37,194 nucleotides of DNA from Gemmatimonas sp. (GTDB taxonomy: Bacteria > Krumholzibacteriota > Krumholzibacteriia > LZORAL124-64-63): the NCBI GenBank assembly GCA_013824755.1, contig PNOJ01000015.1, positions 1-37,194 of the forward strand. Direction: 5' to 3'. The position numbers were made by a program, and so were the translations under genes. The notes beneath the pieces are model-generated. The model worked only from the letters and a program-made list of their open reading frames with translations. It had not been told where the DNA came from and did not search any database. Shown here one piece after another: positions 7,981 through 16,816 of this stretch (its first letter is position 1; the number at the start of each line of letters is the position of its first letter).

Positions 7981-9450
7981 TCACTCCTTCGCCGCGGCGG
8001 CGCGGCCGCGCTCGGGCGGTTGCAGGGCCAACGCCACCGCCTCGTCGACCGTGCCCGCCGCCAGCACGGCCATGCCCTGCTCGGTGCGCGGCGTGCGGAG
8101 GTTGCGCGCCGCGACCACGCGCTTGAAGCCGTGGTGGGCGGCCTCGCGCAGCCGGTTCTTGCGGTCGATGACGTCGCGCACCTCGCCCGTGAGGCCCACC
8201 TCCCCCAGCACCAGGGTGTCCAGCGGCACGGGGATCTCGCGCAGCGACGAGGCCAGGGCCGTGATCACGGCCAGGTCCGCGGCCGGGTCCTCCAGCCGGG
8301 CGCCCCCGGCGACCTTGACGAAGATGTCGCAGCCCGCCAGGTCCAGCCCGGCCCGCTTCTCCAGGATCGCCGCCAGCAGGGCCACGCGCTTGCTGTCCAC
8401 GCCCTGCACCACGCGCTGGGGCGTGCCGTAGCGCGCCGGCGACACCAGGGCCTGCACCTCGGTCAGGAACATCCGCGTGCCGTTGCGCACCACGCCGACG
8501 CAGGTGCCGGGCTCGCCGCCGCGGCGGTCGCCCAGGAACAGCGCCCCGGCGTCGCTGACCGGCACGAGGCCGTCGCCGCGCATCTCCAGCAGGGCCAGCT
8601 CGCCGGTCGCGCCGAAGCGGTTCTTCACCGCGCGCACCATGCGCAGCGCGCCGCCGCCGCTGCCCTCGAAGTAGAGCACGGTGTCGACCAGGTGCTCGAG
8701 CAGCTTGGGTCCGGCGAGGTCGCCCGTCTTGGTGACGTGGCCCACCAGGAAGACCGGGCAGAGGGTCGTGCGCGCGAAGTCGGCGAGCACGCCGCCGCAG
8801 TAGCGGATCTGGCCGACGCTGCCCGGGAAGGCGTCGATGTCGCCGGAGTGCAGCGTCTGGATCGAGTCGGCGATCACCACGCAGGGGCCCGGGTGGGCCT
8901 CGCGGTCGGCGTACATCGCCCCCAGCAGTCGCTCCAGGTCGACGCCGTCCAGGACGTGGAAACCCTCGCCGGCGCGCGGGTCGAAGCCCATGCGCTCGCC
9001 GCGCATGCGGATCTGCGACGGCGACTCCTCGCCGGCGATGTAGAGGACCCGCACTCCCGCGCGCACCCAGTTCAGCGCCAGCCCGGTCAGCAGCGTGGAC
9101 TTGCCGACGCCGGGCTCGCCGCCCAGCAGCACGACCGACCCCGCCACCAGCCCGCCGCCGAGGATGCGCGCCACCTCCTGCGGCTCGACGGGGATGCGCT
9201 CGTTCGCGGCGGTGGCGACGCGCGACAGCGCGACCGGCGCCAGGTCCGGCCGCGCCGCGGCGGCCTCGGGCCGCGCGCGGGTGAAGCCGCCGCCCTTGCC
9301 CTTGCCGGCGGGGGCCGTCGTCGCGATCGCGGCGAAGGAGTTCCACTCGCGACACTGCGGGCACTGCCCCAGCCACCGCAGCTCCTCGTGGCCGCAGTTG
9401 CCGCAGACGTAGCGGGTGTTGGTCTTGGACCGCGCGTTGGCAGAGGACAT
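7981..9450 (-). CDS. radA: DNA repair/recombination protein RadA
   Basis: A 489-residue RecA-family helicase-like protein that processes recombination intermediates. It has an N-terminal four-cysteine zinc finger (C16, C19, C30, C33) and a Walker A GEPGVGKST (111-119). The RadA-specific KNRFG motif is at 276-280. A C-terminal Lon-like domain follows, with LVLGEVGLTGEVRDV and the VKVAGGARLEDPAADLAV region. Length and order match the family. It is the first gene of a three-gene operon, and its stop touches the ispD start region. The ATG at 9450 directly precedes the zinc finger. Confidence 0.95.
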   Translation of the reverse strand: MSSANARSKTNTRYVCGNCGHEELRWLGQCPQCREWNSFAAIATTAPAGKGKGGGFTRARPEAAAARPDLAPVALSRVATAANERIPVEPQEVARILGGGLVAGSVVLLGGEPGVGKSTLLTGLALNWVRAGVRVLYIAGEESPSQIRMRGERMGFDPRAGEGFHVLDGVDLERLLGAMYADREAHPGPCVVIADSIQTLHSGDIDAFPGSVGQIRYCGGVLADFARTTLCPVFLVGHVTKTGDLAGPKLLEHLVDTVLYFEGSGGGALRMVRAVKNRFGATGELALLEMRGDGLVPVSDAGALFLGDRRGGEPGTCVGVVRNGTRMFLTEVQALVSPARYGTPQRVVQGVDSKRVALLAAILEKRAGLDLAGCDIFVKVAGGARLEDPAADLAVITALASSLREIPVPLDTLVLGEVGLTGEVRDVIDRKNRLREAAHHGFKRVVAARNLRTPRTEQGMAVLAAGTVDEAVALALQPPERGRAAAAKE

Positions 9451-9483
9451 CGGGACTCGCTCTCCGGGAGGGTGTGCGCCGGG

Positions 9484-9512
9484 AGGATAGCGGATCGAGG
9501 GCGCCCGGTCAA
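9484..9512 (-). promoter_or_regulatory. Candidate sigma70-type promoter of radA-ispD
   Basis: On the minus strand, TTGACC (9512-9507) and TATCCT (9489-9484) are spaced by 17 bases, about 34 bases before the radA ATG. An inverted repeat with 7-base arms GGGCGCC (9499-9505) and GGCGCCC (9514-9520) overlaps the -35 region and could be an operator. Confidence 0.5.
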
Positions 9513-9543
9513 AGGCGCCCCCGAAACGGGTCGATCGGCCGTC

Positions 9544-9560
9544 GCGCCGCCGTGCGGCGC
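9544..9560 (-). terminator. GC-rich hairpin after the subtilisin-like gene
   Basis: GCGCCGC (9544-9550) and GCGGCGC (9554-9560) form a 7-bp stem with a 3-base loop, starting seven bases after the stop codon of the gene ending at 9567. There is no T-tract on the minus strand, so it is only a weak terminator candidate. Confidence 0.3.
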
Positions 9561-9566
9561 GCCCGG

Positions 9567-12500
9567 TCAGCGGGCCAGCAGCAACTTCCGCTCCAGGCGG
9601 ACGTCCCCGGCGACCAGCCGCGCCAGGTAGAGGCCGCTCGGCGCCTCGCGCCCCGCGTCGTCGCGGCCGTCCCAGACCACGGCGTGCGGGCCGGCGGCCA
9701 GGGGGCCGCCCGACAGCAGCGACCGCACGAGCTGGCCGCGCACGTCGAAGACGGCGAGCCGCGGCGAGCCGTCGCGCGCGAGCTCGAAGCGGATCTCGGT
9801 GCGCGGGTTGAACGGGTTGGGCCGGTTGGGCAGCAGCCGGGCGGCCGCGGCCGGCGCCGGCGGCGCCGCGGTGAGATCCGTCGGCAGGGTCAGGTTCAGG
9901 CCCCAGCCGTTCAGGGTGCCGGTGTCGGAGCTGACCGCGTCGGAGATCCGCAGCGTCCAGTCGCCGGCGACCGCCTCGCCGATGAAGTCCGCGAGCGAGC
10001 CCGGCCCCTCCACCGCCAGCGTGCCGGGGTAGTTGCCCACGATGTTGTCGGCGGAGCTGCCGCTGCGGTTGTGCAGGCGCACCACGGTGCCCGCGGGCGA
10101 CTGCAGCTCGACGATCAGGTCGCCCCGCCAGGTGTGCGTCACGTTCAGGTCGACGTCCACGCCCGCGACCGTGCCGGTCGTCCCGACGTGGATGACCGAG
10201 GCGATGCCCGCGACGTTGTTGTCGGGGATGGCCGCCGGCGTGACGTTGTCGTACGCCAGGTGCGTGACCGGCACGAGACGGAAGTAGGCTTCGGCGGCCT
10301 GGCCCTCGGCGACCGTCACCGTCGCGACGTCCGTGCTCAGGCCCGCGCTCGTGGCCGTCACGACGTAGCCGCCGGCGTAGAGGCCGTCGATGACGTAGCG
10401 GCCGTCGCCGTCCGAGACCGCGGCGTGGCCCGCGCCGGCGTCGACCGCGGCCCCGGCCAACGGCACGTACGCCCCGCCCGCCACCGTCCACACCAGGCCG
10501 GTGATCGAGCCGCCCGCCGCACCCTCGTCGGCCATCAGGTACGCCGCCGCGTTCTCGACGAGGTGCCTGGCGGCCGTGGTGTCGGCCAGGGCGCCGACGT
10601 TCAGGGACAGCACCACGATCTGGCCGGCCTGCGGGGCCGGGTTGTCGTCGTGGACCATCACGCCCGCCGACGCGGCGTAGGAGGCGGTGCCGTAGACCAC
10701 GACCGCGTCGGCGGCGGGGTCGACGGCGTCCTGGTCGCCGTAGGCGCCGTAAGTCAGGTTCAACGTCGCGGGCAACGCGTGCGGGACGGTCGCCACCGGG
10801 TGTGCCGACATGCCCGGCGCCAGGTTCAGGGCGCCGGCGTTGTCGCTGCGCCAGGCGCCGGCGTGCAGCACCTGCGCGGCGAAGTCGGGGTAGCCGGGCG
10901 AGGAGACGGCGTCGTAGGCCACCTCGCCGCCCTCGACCAGCAGCTTGCCGCCGGCGGCGGCCCAGCCCTGCAGCAGGGTGCGCAGGCCCGCGTCGGCGAC
11001 GGGGCCGGTGTTGGCGCCGCAGTTCAGCACCACGAACTGCTTGCCCAGGAGATCGCCCGCGACCACCGCGCCGGCGTCCACGACGGTGGTGACGTAACCG
11101 GCCTCGCGCAGCCAGCGGTCCAGGTTCGAGGTCGCGGCCTTCGTCGAATCCGGCGCGGCGACGGGCAGCTTGTGCTCGTCGAACTTCACGTCGCCCGCCA
11201 CGACGCCCTTCTTGGCCGCGGTGTCGTCGATGACCAGGGCCACGCCCAGGGCGTCGATGACCACGAACGCGTGCGGGCCGTCGCTCGCGGCGTTGGGCAC
11301 GACCGCCGCGTCGTGAGCGACGACGGTGTAGGCGAAGACGTCGCCCGTCTGCACCGAACCGGCGTCGACCGGGAACGCCGCCTGGAAGACGCCCGCGCCC
11401 TGGTCGGCGAGGGCGAAGCCCGTCTGCGGGACGCCGTTCCAGGTGAAGACCACGCCGACGTCGGCCAGACCGAGGTTGTCGGTGACCGTGGCGCGCACCA
11501 GCGGCGGCCAGGTCAGCGCCGGCTGGTCGCCCAGCGGCGTGTGGACGATCTGCGGCGGCGTGACGTCCGCGCCGACGCGGAAGGAGAAGACCAACGCCGG
11601 GGCGGTGGCCGGCAGCGCCGTCGCGACGCCCAGGACGTCGCCGGCGGTCAGGTAGTAGTCGACCACGACGCCGACGGCCTGCGCCGGGATCGCCGCCTCA
11701 TAGGCGTCGCCGCCGGCGGACGCGAGCAGGACCTGCTGCCAGGGACCCGCGTCGGCGCGCCAGCGCAGCTGCAGCTCGGCGGGCGTCAGGGCGACGCGGT
11801 CGGTGATCGTGCAGGCCACGGCGTACGATCCCGTCGTCTGCTCGGTGTCCCCGAGCGGCGCGTGGACGATCGAGGCGCCGTAGTAGTGCGCCGCGGCGTG
11901 GGCGTCCAGGATGCCCCAGCCGAAATCGTTGTCCGGCGTCGCGGCGCGGTCGGCCGTCATGCGCATGGCCTCGCGCACCTGCATGGGCGTCAGCGAGGGC
12001 ACGCGCGACAGCACCAGGGCCGCCACGCCGGCGGTCAACGGGCAGGAGAACGACGTGCCCGAGGCGGTCGTGTAGCCGCCGGAGGGTCGGGCGACGTGAT
12101 TGCCCGAGCCCAGGGCGCAGACGTCGGGCTTGGTGCGCCCGTCGGCCGTCGGCCCGGGCGAAGAGAAGGAGGAGAGGGCGCCGGTGCTGGTGACCGCGCC
12201 GGCGGTGATCACGCTGTCGCCGTCGGCGGGCGTGACCAGCGCGTTCCAGCTCGAGCCGCGCTCGTTGCCCGCGGAGTTGCAGACCACGATGCCCTTGCCG
12301 GCGGCCAGGTCGGCCGCGACGGTGCAGGCGGCGGTGTCGCCGTCCAGGTCCGCGACGACGTACCAGTCGATGTAGCCCAGCGAACTGCTGACCACGTCGA
12401 CGCCGAAGGTGTCGAGCCACTCGATGCCCGCGACCCAGTTGTCCTCCTCGGCGGGCACCTCCTGCGACACGTCCTCGGTCTTGGCCAGCACGAACGAGGC

Positions 12501-13331
12501 CGCGAAGGCCGGACCGACGTGGCTGCCGGGGTCGTAGCCGCCGACGGTCGACATCGTCTTGGTGCCGTGGTCGTCCTGGGTGGTCGGGTCGCCCGCTTCG
12601 TTCTCCACGACGCCGTCGCCGTTGACGAAGTCCCAGCGGTCGAGCACCGGCAGGCCGGACAGCGACACGTGGCTGGTGCGGAAGCCCGTATCCATCATGC
12701 CGATCAGCACGCCCTGGCCGTGGATGCCCTCCTCGTGCAGGGCGGGCACGTTGATCTGTTCGAGGTCCGCGAGCGTGCCGCCGTAGTCGATCGACCAGGC
12801 CAGGTCCTTGTCCGCGGGAGCCGCCATCCCGATCCCGGGGGCCGCCGGCGCGGGGCGCGGCTGGGAGCGGCGCAGCAGCGTCACCTCGCGCACGCAGGGC
12901 AGCGCCGCCAGGGCGCGCACCTGCTCGGGTCGCGCGTCGAAGCTGGCCGCGTTCAGCCAGCGGGATTCGCGGCGCAGGCGTGCGCCGGTCTCCAGCGCCG
13001 AGTCGAGGTAGGGGCGGTGCAGCGGCAGGTCGGTGGCGTCGACCAGGCGGCCGCCCTTGTCGGTCGCCGTCTTGGCCCGTCGGGCGGCGGCGCGCTCGCC
13101 CAGGGAACGCTCGGCGTCGTCCAGGGCGCGCGCGAGGGCGTCGCCCTGCAGCCCCTTGTCCGCGAACCACACCCAGACGGCGATGGTCCCGTCGGCGCGG
13201 CGGCCGGCGAAGTCCGGGTCCGCCAGCGCGCGTTCCACGGCGGCGGACGGCGCGGGGGCGGCGGCGGCGGTCATCGCGAAGAGGCACATCGCGATCAGGG
13301 CGACCGCGACGATGGTCGGGCGGGATCTCAT
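9567..13331 (-). CDS. Secreted subtilisin-like (S8) serine peptidase with P-domain and FlgD-like Ig C-terminus
   Basis: A 1254-residue exported protein. Residues 1-25 are a signal peptide and about 30-170 look like a propeptide region. The S8 domain spans about 200-480 with catalytic Asp214 (GMMDTG), His255 (DDHGT), oxyanion Asn356 and Ser427 (SGTSFS). Beta-sandwich, Ig-like repeats follow at about 490-690. A Rossmann-like, glutaminase/ThuA-like segment lies near 695-935 (VVLNCGAN, then GGKLLVEGGE). A carboxypeptidase-regulatory-like beta domain covers about 943-1020. A proprotein-convertase P-domain is at about 1030-1150 (HTWRGDLIVELQSPAGT). The FlgD-like Ig module is at 1165-1254 (NPFNPRTEIRF, VVWDGRDDAGRE, SGLYLARL). 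GGAGG precedes the ATG. It is probably secreted or surface-anchored, and its targets are unknown. Confidence 0.9.
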   Translation of the reverse strand: MRSRPTIVAVALIAMCLFAMTAAAAPAPSAAVERALADPDFAGRRADGTIAVWVWFADKGLQGDALARALDDAERSLGERAAARRAKTATDKGGRLVDATDLPLHRPYLDSALETGARLRRESRWLNAASFDARPEQVRALAALPCVREVTLLRRSQPRPAPAAPGIGMAAPADKDLAWSIDYGGTLADLEQINVPALHEEGIHGQGVLIGMMDTGFRTSHVSLSGLPVLDRWDFVNGDGVVENEAGDPTTQDDHGTKTMSTVGGYDPGSHVGPAFAASFVLAKTEDVSQEVPAEEDNWVAGIEWLDTFGVDVVSSSLGYIDWYVVADLDGDTAACTVAADLAAGKGIVVCNSAGNERGSSWNALVTPADGDSVITAGAVTSTGALSSFSSPGPTADGRTKPDVCALGSGNHVARPSGGYTTASGTSFSCPLTAGVAALVLSRVPSLTPMQVREAMRMTADRAATPDNDFGWGILDAHAAAHYYGASIVHAPLGDTEQTTGSYAVACTITDRVALTPAELQLRWRADAGPWQQVLLASAGGDAYEAAIPAQAVGVVVDYYLTAGDVLGVATALPATAPALVFSFRVGADVTPPQIVHTPLGDQPALTWPPLVRATVTDNLGLADVGVVFTWNGVPQTGFALADQGAGVFQAAFPVDAGSVQTGDVFAYTVVAHDAAVVPNAASDGPHAFVVIDALGVALVIDDTAAKKGVVAGDVKFDEHKLPVAAPDSTKAATSNLDRWLREAGYVTTVVDAGAVVAGDLLGKQFVVLNCGANTGPVADAGLRTLLQGWAAAGGKLLVEGGEVAYDAVSSPGYPDFAAQVLHAGAWRSDNAGALNLAPGMSAHPVATVPHALPATLNLTYGAYGDQDAVDPAADAVVVYGTASYAASAGVMVHDDNPAPQAGQIVVLSLNVGALADTTAARHLVENAAAYLMADEGAAGGSITGLVWTVAGGAYVPLAGAAVDAGAGHAAVSDGDGRYVIDGLYAGGYVVTATSAGLSTDVATVTVAEGQAAEAYFRLVPVTHLAYDNVTPAAIPDNNVAGIASVIHVGTTGTVAGVDVDLNVTHTWRGDLIVELQSPAGTVVRLHNRSGSSADNIVGNYPGTLAVEGPGSLADFIGEAVAGDWTLRISDAVSSDTGTLNGWGLNLTLPTDLTAAPPAPAAAARLLPNRPNPFNPRTEIRFELARDGSPRLAVFDVRGQLVRSLLSGGPLAAGPHAVVWDGRDDAGREAPSGLYLARLVAGDVRLERKLLLAR

Positions 13332-13405
13332 GGGGCCTCCAGGCTGGCAGCGGTGTCATGGGACGGGTCGCGGCCGCGCCCGGGAGCGCGCCGCGGCGCC
13401 CGGTG

Positions 13406-13414
13406 ATTGTAGCA
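13406..13414 (-). promoter_or_regulatory. Extended -10 promoter of the subtilisin-like gene
   Basis: The minus strand reads TGCTACAAT (13414-13406): an extended -10 TGn followed by TACAAT, five of six consensus bases. It lies about 75 bases before the start codon. No good -35 box is visible, as is common for extended -10 promoters. Confidence 0.45.
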
Positions 13415-13459
13415 CATCCGGGAACGGCGGGCCGCCGGCCATCGCCCCTGCGGATCGGG

Positions 13460-13488
13460 TTGGCAAGGCACGCCGGCGGGAGTACCAT
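13460..13488 (+). promoter_or_regulatory. Candidate promoter of the deacetylase-lipase operon
   Basis: TTGGCA (13460-13465) and TACCAT (13483-13488) are separated by exactly 17 bases and end about 38 bases before the deacetylase ATG. The boxes match five and four of six consensus bases. Confidence 0.5.
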
Positions 13489-13526
13489 GGCGGGGATCTC
13501 ACCCTACCCATCGAGACGGGATACCG

Positions 13527-14543
13527 ATGCGCGAAGCTGTGAAGTCCCTGCTGGGCCACCCGGCCCTGACCCGCGGTATGGTCCGCTTCGGCGGCCGCGG
13601 GGCGCCCGTGGTGGCGGTCCTCTGCTACCACGACCTGCGCGAGGACGGCGACTTCGCGAACTGGCTGCGGCTGCCGGTCAGCGAGTTCGAACGCCAACTG
13701 GACTGGCTGGGCCGCGCCGCCCGCTTCATCGCGCCCGAGGACCTCGACGCCCCCGAGCGCCTGGACCGCCGCCGGCTGAACGTCCTGCTGACCTTCGACG
13801 ACGGCTACCTGAACAACCTGAAGCTGGCGCTGCCCCTGCTGGAGGCGCACCGGGTCCCGGCGCTCTTCTTCGTCTCGACGGGTCCGATGCAGAGCCAGCA
13901 GCCGTTCTGGCCGGACCTCGTGCTGACCCCCGTGCAGGCCCTGCACCTGGAGCGACTCGACCTGACGGCCTTCGGGTTCGCCGACTACCGCTTCCATCCG
14001 GTCGACGACGGCCGCCGCTGGGAGGACCTCCAGCGCCTGCTGGTGGACTTCAAACGGGCCGGCAATGCGGACCATCCCCGGGTGGCCGCAGCGCTGGCCC
14101 ACATCACCGACACCCACGGCGCCACCGCCGCCGAACACCTGCAGCGCTTCCGCCCCCTGACCGCCGACGAGGTCGGGACCATGTCCCGCAGCCCCTGGGT
14201 GCGGATCGGCTCCCATTCCCACGACCACGTCCTGCTGACCTACCTGGACGACCAGGCGCTGGCGATGAACCTGGCCGAGTCGCGGCGCATCCTGGGGGCG
14301 ATCACCGAGTCCCCCCCCACCGACCTGGCCTACCCCAACGGCTCCTGGGACGAGCGCATCGCCGCGGCGGCCCGGCAGGCCGGGTACACGCGCGCCTGGG
14401 TCGATCACCCCGGCCTGTTCACGCCGGACGCGCCGAAGATGGCCTTGCCCCGCCTCGGGGTGGGCGGCTACGATTCGCTCGGGGTGCTCGGCTTCGCGCT
14501 GAACAGGCGCCTGGCGCTCGGACTGGCCCCCACCCGTCGGTAA
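13527..14543 (+). CDS. Polysaccharide deacetylase (NodB/CE4 family)
   Basis: A 338-residue CE4 esterase-type protein that would remove N- or O-acetyl groups from a polysaccharide. The NodB signature TFDDGY (89-94, metal/catalytic Asp91-Asp92) and the metal-binding HSHDH motif (230-234) are both present. The downstream LAYPNGSWDE segment (about 268-277) matches CE4 motif 3. There is no clear signal peptide, so it may act on cytoplasmic or inner-face precursors, or the N-terminus may be a weak anchor. It heads an operon with the patatin gene 16 bases downstream. The substrate (surface glycan or peptidoglycan) is not determined. Confidence 0.88.
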   Translation: MREAVKSLLGHPALTRGMVRFGGRGAPVVAVLCYHDLREDGDFANWLRLPVSEFERQLDWLGRAARFIAPEDLDAPERLDRRRLNVLLTFDDGYLNNLKLALPLLEAHRVPALFFVSTGPMQSQQPFWPDLVLTPVQALHLERLDLTAFGFADYRFHPVDDGRRWEDLQRLLVDFKRAGNADHPRVAAALAHITDTHGATAAEHLQRFRPLTADEVGTMSRSPWVRIGSHSHDHVLLTYLDDQALAMNLAESRRILGAITESPPTDLAYPNGSWDERIAAAARQAGYTRAWVDHPGLFTPDAPKMALPRLGVGGYDSLGVLGFALNRRLALGLAPTRR

Positions 14544-14559
14544 GCGAAAGGTCCCGCTC

Positions 14560-15489
14560 GTGAGCGCAACGCCGGTGATCGGTCTCGCCCTGGGCAGCGG
14601 GGGCGCCCGCGGCCTCGCGCACGCGGGCGTCCTGCAGGCGCTCGAGGAGGCCGGCCTGCCCCCCGCGCGCATCGCGGGCACCAGCATGGGCGCCATCGTC
14701 GGCGGGCTGTACGCCGAGACCCTCGACGCCGCCGAGTCCTGGCGGCGGCTGGCGCTGTTCGCCAAGGACCCCGAGTTCCTGGAGACCTGGGCCCCCTTCG
14801 TCCCGAAGGGCTCCGGGCCCGAGGAGGAGACCGGCCGCTTCCATGAGCTGGTCGACGCGCTCCACAAGAAGTTCCTGGCCGTCAAGACCGTGACCCGCCC
14901 CTGCCTGGTCGACGAGTCGCGCCTGCGCCACCCCCTGGCCCAGCTGTTCCACGTCCGCGACTTCGCCCGGCTCGGGCTGCCCTTCGCCGCCGTGGGGCTG
15001 GACCTCGTCGCCGGCGAGCGCGTCGTGTTCCGCGAAGGCGACCTGCTCGACGCCGTCTACGCCAGCGCCGCGGTGCCCGGCGTGTTCCCGCCGCTGGCCC
15101 GCGGCAACCGGCTGATCGTCGACGGCGGCGCCCCGTTCCGCGTGCCGATCGAGACCTGCCGCGACCTCGGCGCGGAACTGGTGATCGCGGTGGACATCCC
15201 GTCGTTCGAGCCCGCGAAGGTCGAGTACCGCACCGGCATGGACGTCATCCTGCGCAGCGACGCCGTCGCGCGCCAGCGCCTCGACGCCCTGGTGATCCGC
15301 ACCGCCGACCTGGTGATCTCGCCGGACGTCTCCGCGTACCACTGGTCCGACTTCCGCCGCGCCGAGGACTGCCGCCGCTGCGGCTACGAGGCGGCCCGCG
15401 ACGCCCTGCCGACCCTGCGCCGCCTGATCGAGGAGCGCGGCAACTGGCTCGTCCGCGTGCGCAACCTCTTCGCGAAGGCGCCGGCGTGA
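14560..15489 (+). CDS. Patatin-like phospholipase
   Basis: A 309-residue lipid acyl hydrolase using a Ser-Asp dyad. The oxyanion-hole glycine loop GSGGARG is at 12-18, the nucleophile elbow GTSMG (Ser42) at 40-44 and the catalytic DGG (Asp188) at 188-190. It resembles the NTE/RssA-type bacterial patatins. The GTG start at 14560 follows AAAGG at a suitable distance and is the first start after the deacetylase stop. Its stop overlaps the start of the next gene (GTGA), so translation is likely coupled. The envelope-type neighbours suggest membrane-lipid turnover, which is an inference. Confidence 0.9.
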   Translation: MSATPVIGLALGSGGARGLAHAGVLQALEEAGLPPARIAGTSMGAIVGGLYAETLDAAESWRRLALFAKDPEFLETWAPFVPKGSGPEEETGRFHELVDALHKKFLAVKTVTRPCLVDESRLRHPLAQLFHVRDFARLGLPFAAVGLDLVAGERVVFREGDLLDAVYASAAVPGVFPPLARGNRLIVDGGAPFRVPIETCRDLGAELVIAVDIPSFEPAKVEYRTGMDVILRSDAVARQRLDALVIRTADLVISPDVSAYHWSDFRRAEDCRRCGYEAARDALPTLRRLIEERGNWLVRVRNLFAKAPA

Positions 15490-15740
15490 TCCCCGGCCCG
15501 CCGGACCTGGCCGGACTGCTGGGCGTCGCGCTCACGCTGGCCGCCTACGCGCTGCTGCAGTCCGGGCGCCTGCGCCAGGAGGACCCGCGCTACTCGCTGG
15601 CCAACGCCGTGGGCTCCGGCCTGATCCTGGTCTCGCTGGTCTTCGACTTCAACCTGTCCAGCGCCGCCATCGAGTCGGCGTGGCTGGTGCTGAGCGTGTG
15701 GGGGCTCGTCCGCACCCGGCGCCGCGGGGAGGGATCGTGA
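15486..15740 (+). CDS. Small integral membrane protein, CBU_0592-like
   Basis: An 84-residue protein with two to three hydrophobic segments. The spacing AYALLQSGRL, then YSLANAVGSGLILVSLVFDFNLSS, then a Trp-containing third segment, fits the small CBU_0592-type membrane family of unknown function. The GTG start overlaps the patatin stop and its own stop overlaps the next start, both as GTGA. This strongly indicates that it is a real, translationally coupled member of the operon. No function is known. Confidence 0.75.
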   Translation: MIPGPPDLAGLLGVALTLAAYALLQSGRLRQEDPRYSLANAVGSGLILVSLVFDFNLSSAAIESAWLVLSVWGLVRTRRRGEGS

Positions 15741-16738
15741 GGCGTGGCATCGCCGCCTTGCTGGTGGTGTCCGCGCTGTGCGTCGCGACGTGCGCCGCCG
15801 AGGGCGCCGCGACGGGCATCGCCGGGATCTGCGCCTCGCTGCCCGACGGCGCCGCGGTCCGGGTGGTGCTGCGCGACGGCGCCGCGACCGAAGGCCGCGT
15901 CGCCGGCTGGGACGGCGCCGTCCTGCGCCTGATGACGGAGGACGGCGGCACGGCGGCCTGCGCCGAAGTCGACATGATCTCCCTGTGGAAACGCGAGAGC
16001 CACGCCAAGGGCGGCGCCATGGTCGGCGCCGTGACCGGCGGCATCGCGGGCTGCCTGGGCGCGGCCGCGTTCGCCGCCCTCGCCACCGCCCTCGCAGAAA
16101 GCGGCGATGACGGCGACGATGTTGTCGTGCCGCTGCTGGCGACCGGCACGGTCGCCGGCGCGGGTCTCGGCGCGCTGTTGGGGGGAGCGGCCGGCTCGGC
16201 GCTGCCCGACTGGAAGCTGCTCTGGACGCGGCCCGGCATCCCGGCGGCCGCCAGGAGCGTCGCCGTACGACGTCGCCTGCGTTCCGGCGGCCTGGAAGTG
16301 CTGTTCGGTTCGGCGAGCGCGCGGCGCTGGCCGCAGGACGACGGGCTGGCGTTCGCGGGGCGATGGCGAGCGAAACTGTCGCCCCGCCTCTGGACCGCGC
16401 TGGAAGTCGCCCGCCACGACGTCAACGCGTACGAGCCGGTCTCCATGGACCTCGGCGGCTCCACGCCGGGCGGCGACGTCGCGTGCTGGCAGGCCGGCAT
16501 GCTGCTCCAGGCCAACCTGGCCCTCGGCGAGGTGCGGCCCTACGTCGTCGGCGGGCTGGGCGGTTACTGGTGGCGCGAGAATTTCCTGGGCGGAAGCTGG
16601 GGCGGCGGCCTCGAGGCCGCCATCGACCCGCGCACCGTGGCCCGCCTCGAGTATCGGCGCCACGGCAACCTGCAGCGCCTGGCCGAGGCCGACCCCACCC
16701 TCGAGTCGGTGATGGTCGGCATGGCCATGACCTGGTGA
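15737..16738 (+). CDS. Exported protein with glycine-zipper segments and a beta-barrel-like C-terminus
   Basis: I do not recognise a named family. The 333-residue protein starts at the GTG at 15737, which has GGGGAGGG four bases upstream and overlaps the preceding stop. It begins with a signal-like segment (RRGIAALLVVSALCVATCAAEG). The Cys sits in a poor lipobox, so a lipoprotein is not supported. A small beta domain follows (about 30-80, with VRVVLRDGAATEGRVAGWDG). Two glycine-rich hydrophobic stretches (about 90-120 and 130-160, such as GAMVGAVTGGIAGCLGAAAF) look like a glycine-zipper hairpin. The second half has alternating strands with aromatic residues (PYVVGGLGGYWWRENF), like an outer-membrane barrel. 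It is the last gene of the deacetylase operon. Confidence 0.65.
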   Translation: MRRGIAALLVVSALCVATCAAEGAATGIAGICASLPDGAAVRVVLRDGAATEGRVAGWDGAVLRLMTEDGGTAACAEVDMISLWKRESHAKGGAMVGAVTGGIAGCLGAAAFAALATALAESGDDGDDVVVPLLATGTVAGAGLGALLGGAAGSALPDWKLLWTRPGIPAAARSVAVRRRLRSGGLEVLFGSASARRWPQDDGLAFAGRWRAKLSPRLWTALEVARHDVNAYEPVSMDLGGSTPGGDVACWQAGMLLQANLALGEVRPYVVGGLGGYWWRENFLGGSWGGGLEAAIDPRTVARLEYRRHGNLQRLAEADPTLESVMVGMAMTW

Positions 16739-16761
16739 CCCGCCGGGTCGCCGGAAAGCGC

Positions 16762-16796
16762 GAGGGCCGCCCCCCTGGGCGGCCCTCCGTCGTTCG
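16762..16796 (+). terminator. Intrinsic terminator after the deacetylase-lipase operon
   Basis: GAGGGCCGCC (16762-16771) pairs perfectly with GGCGGCCCTC (16778-16787), giving a 10-bp stem with a 6-base loop, followed by a moderately T-rich tail. It lies between two convergent operons and may also slow transcripts from the minus side. Confidence 0.7.
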
Positions 16797-16816
16797 TTTC
16801 GCCGGGGATGTCCGGC

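Noticed and set aside
9474-13406. Very long plus-strand ORF (1310 codons) opposite the subtilisin-like gene
   Set aside because: An antisense shadow of a GC-rich gene: low-complexity Arg/Gly/Val-rich protein, no motifs, and the minus-strand gene has clear domains.
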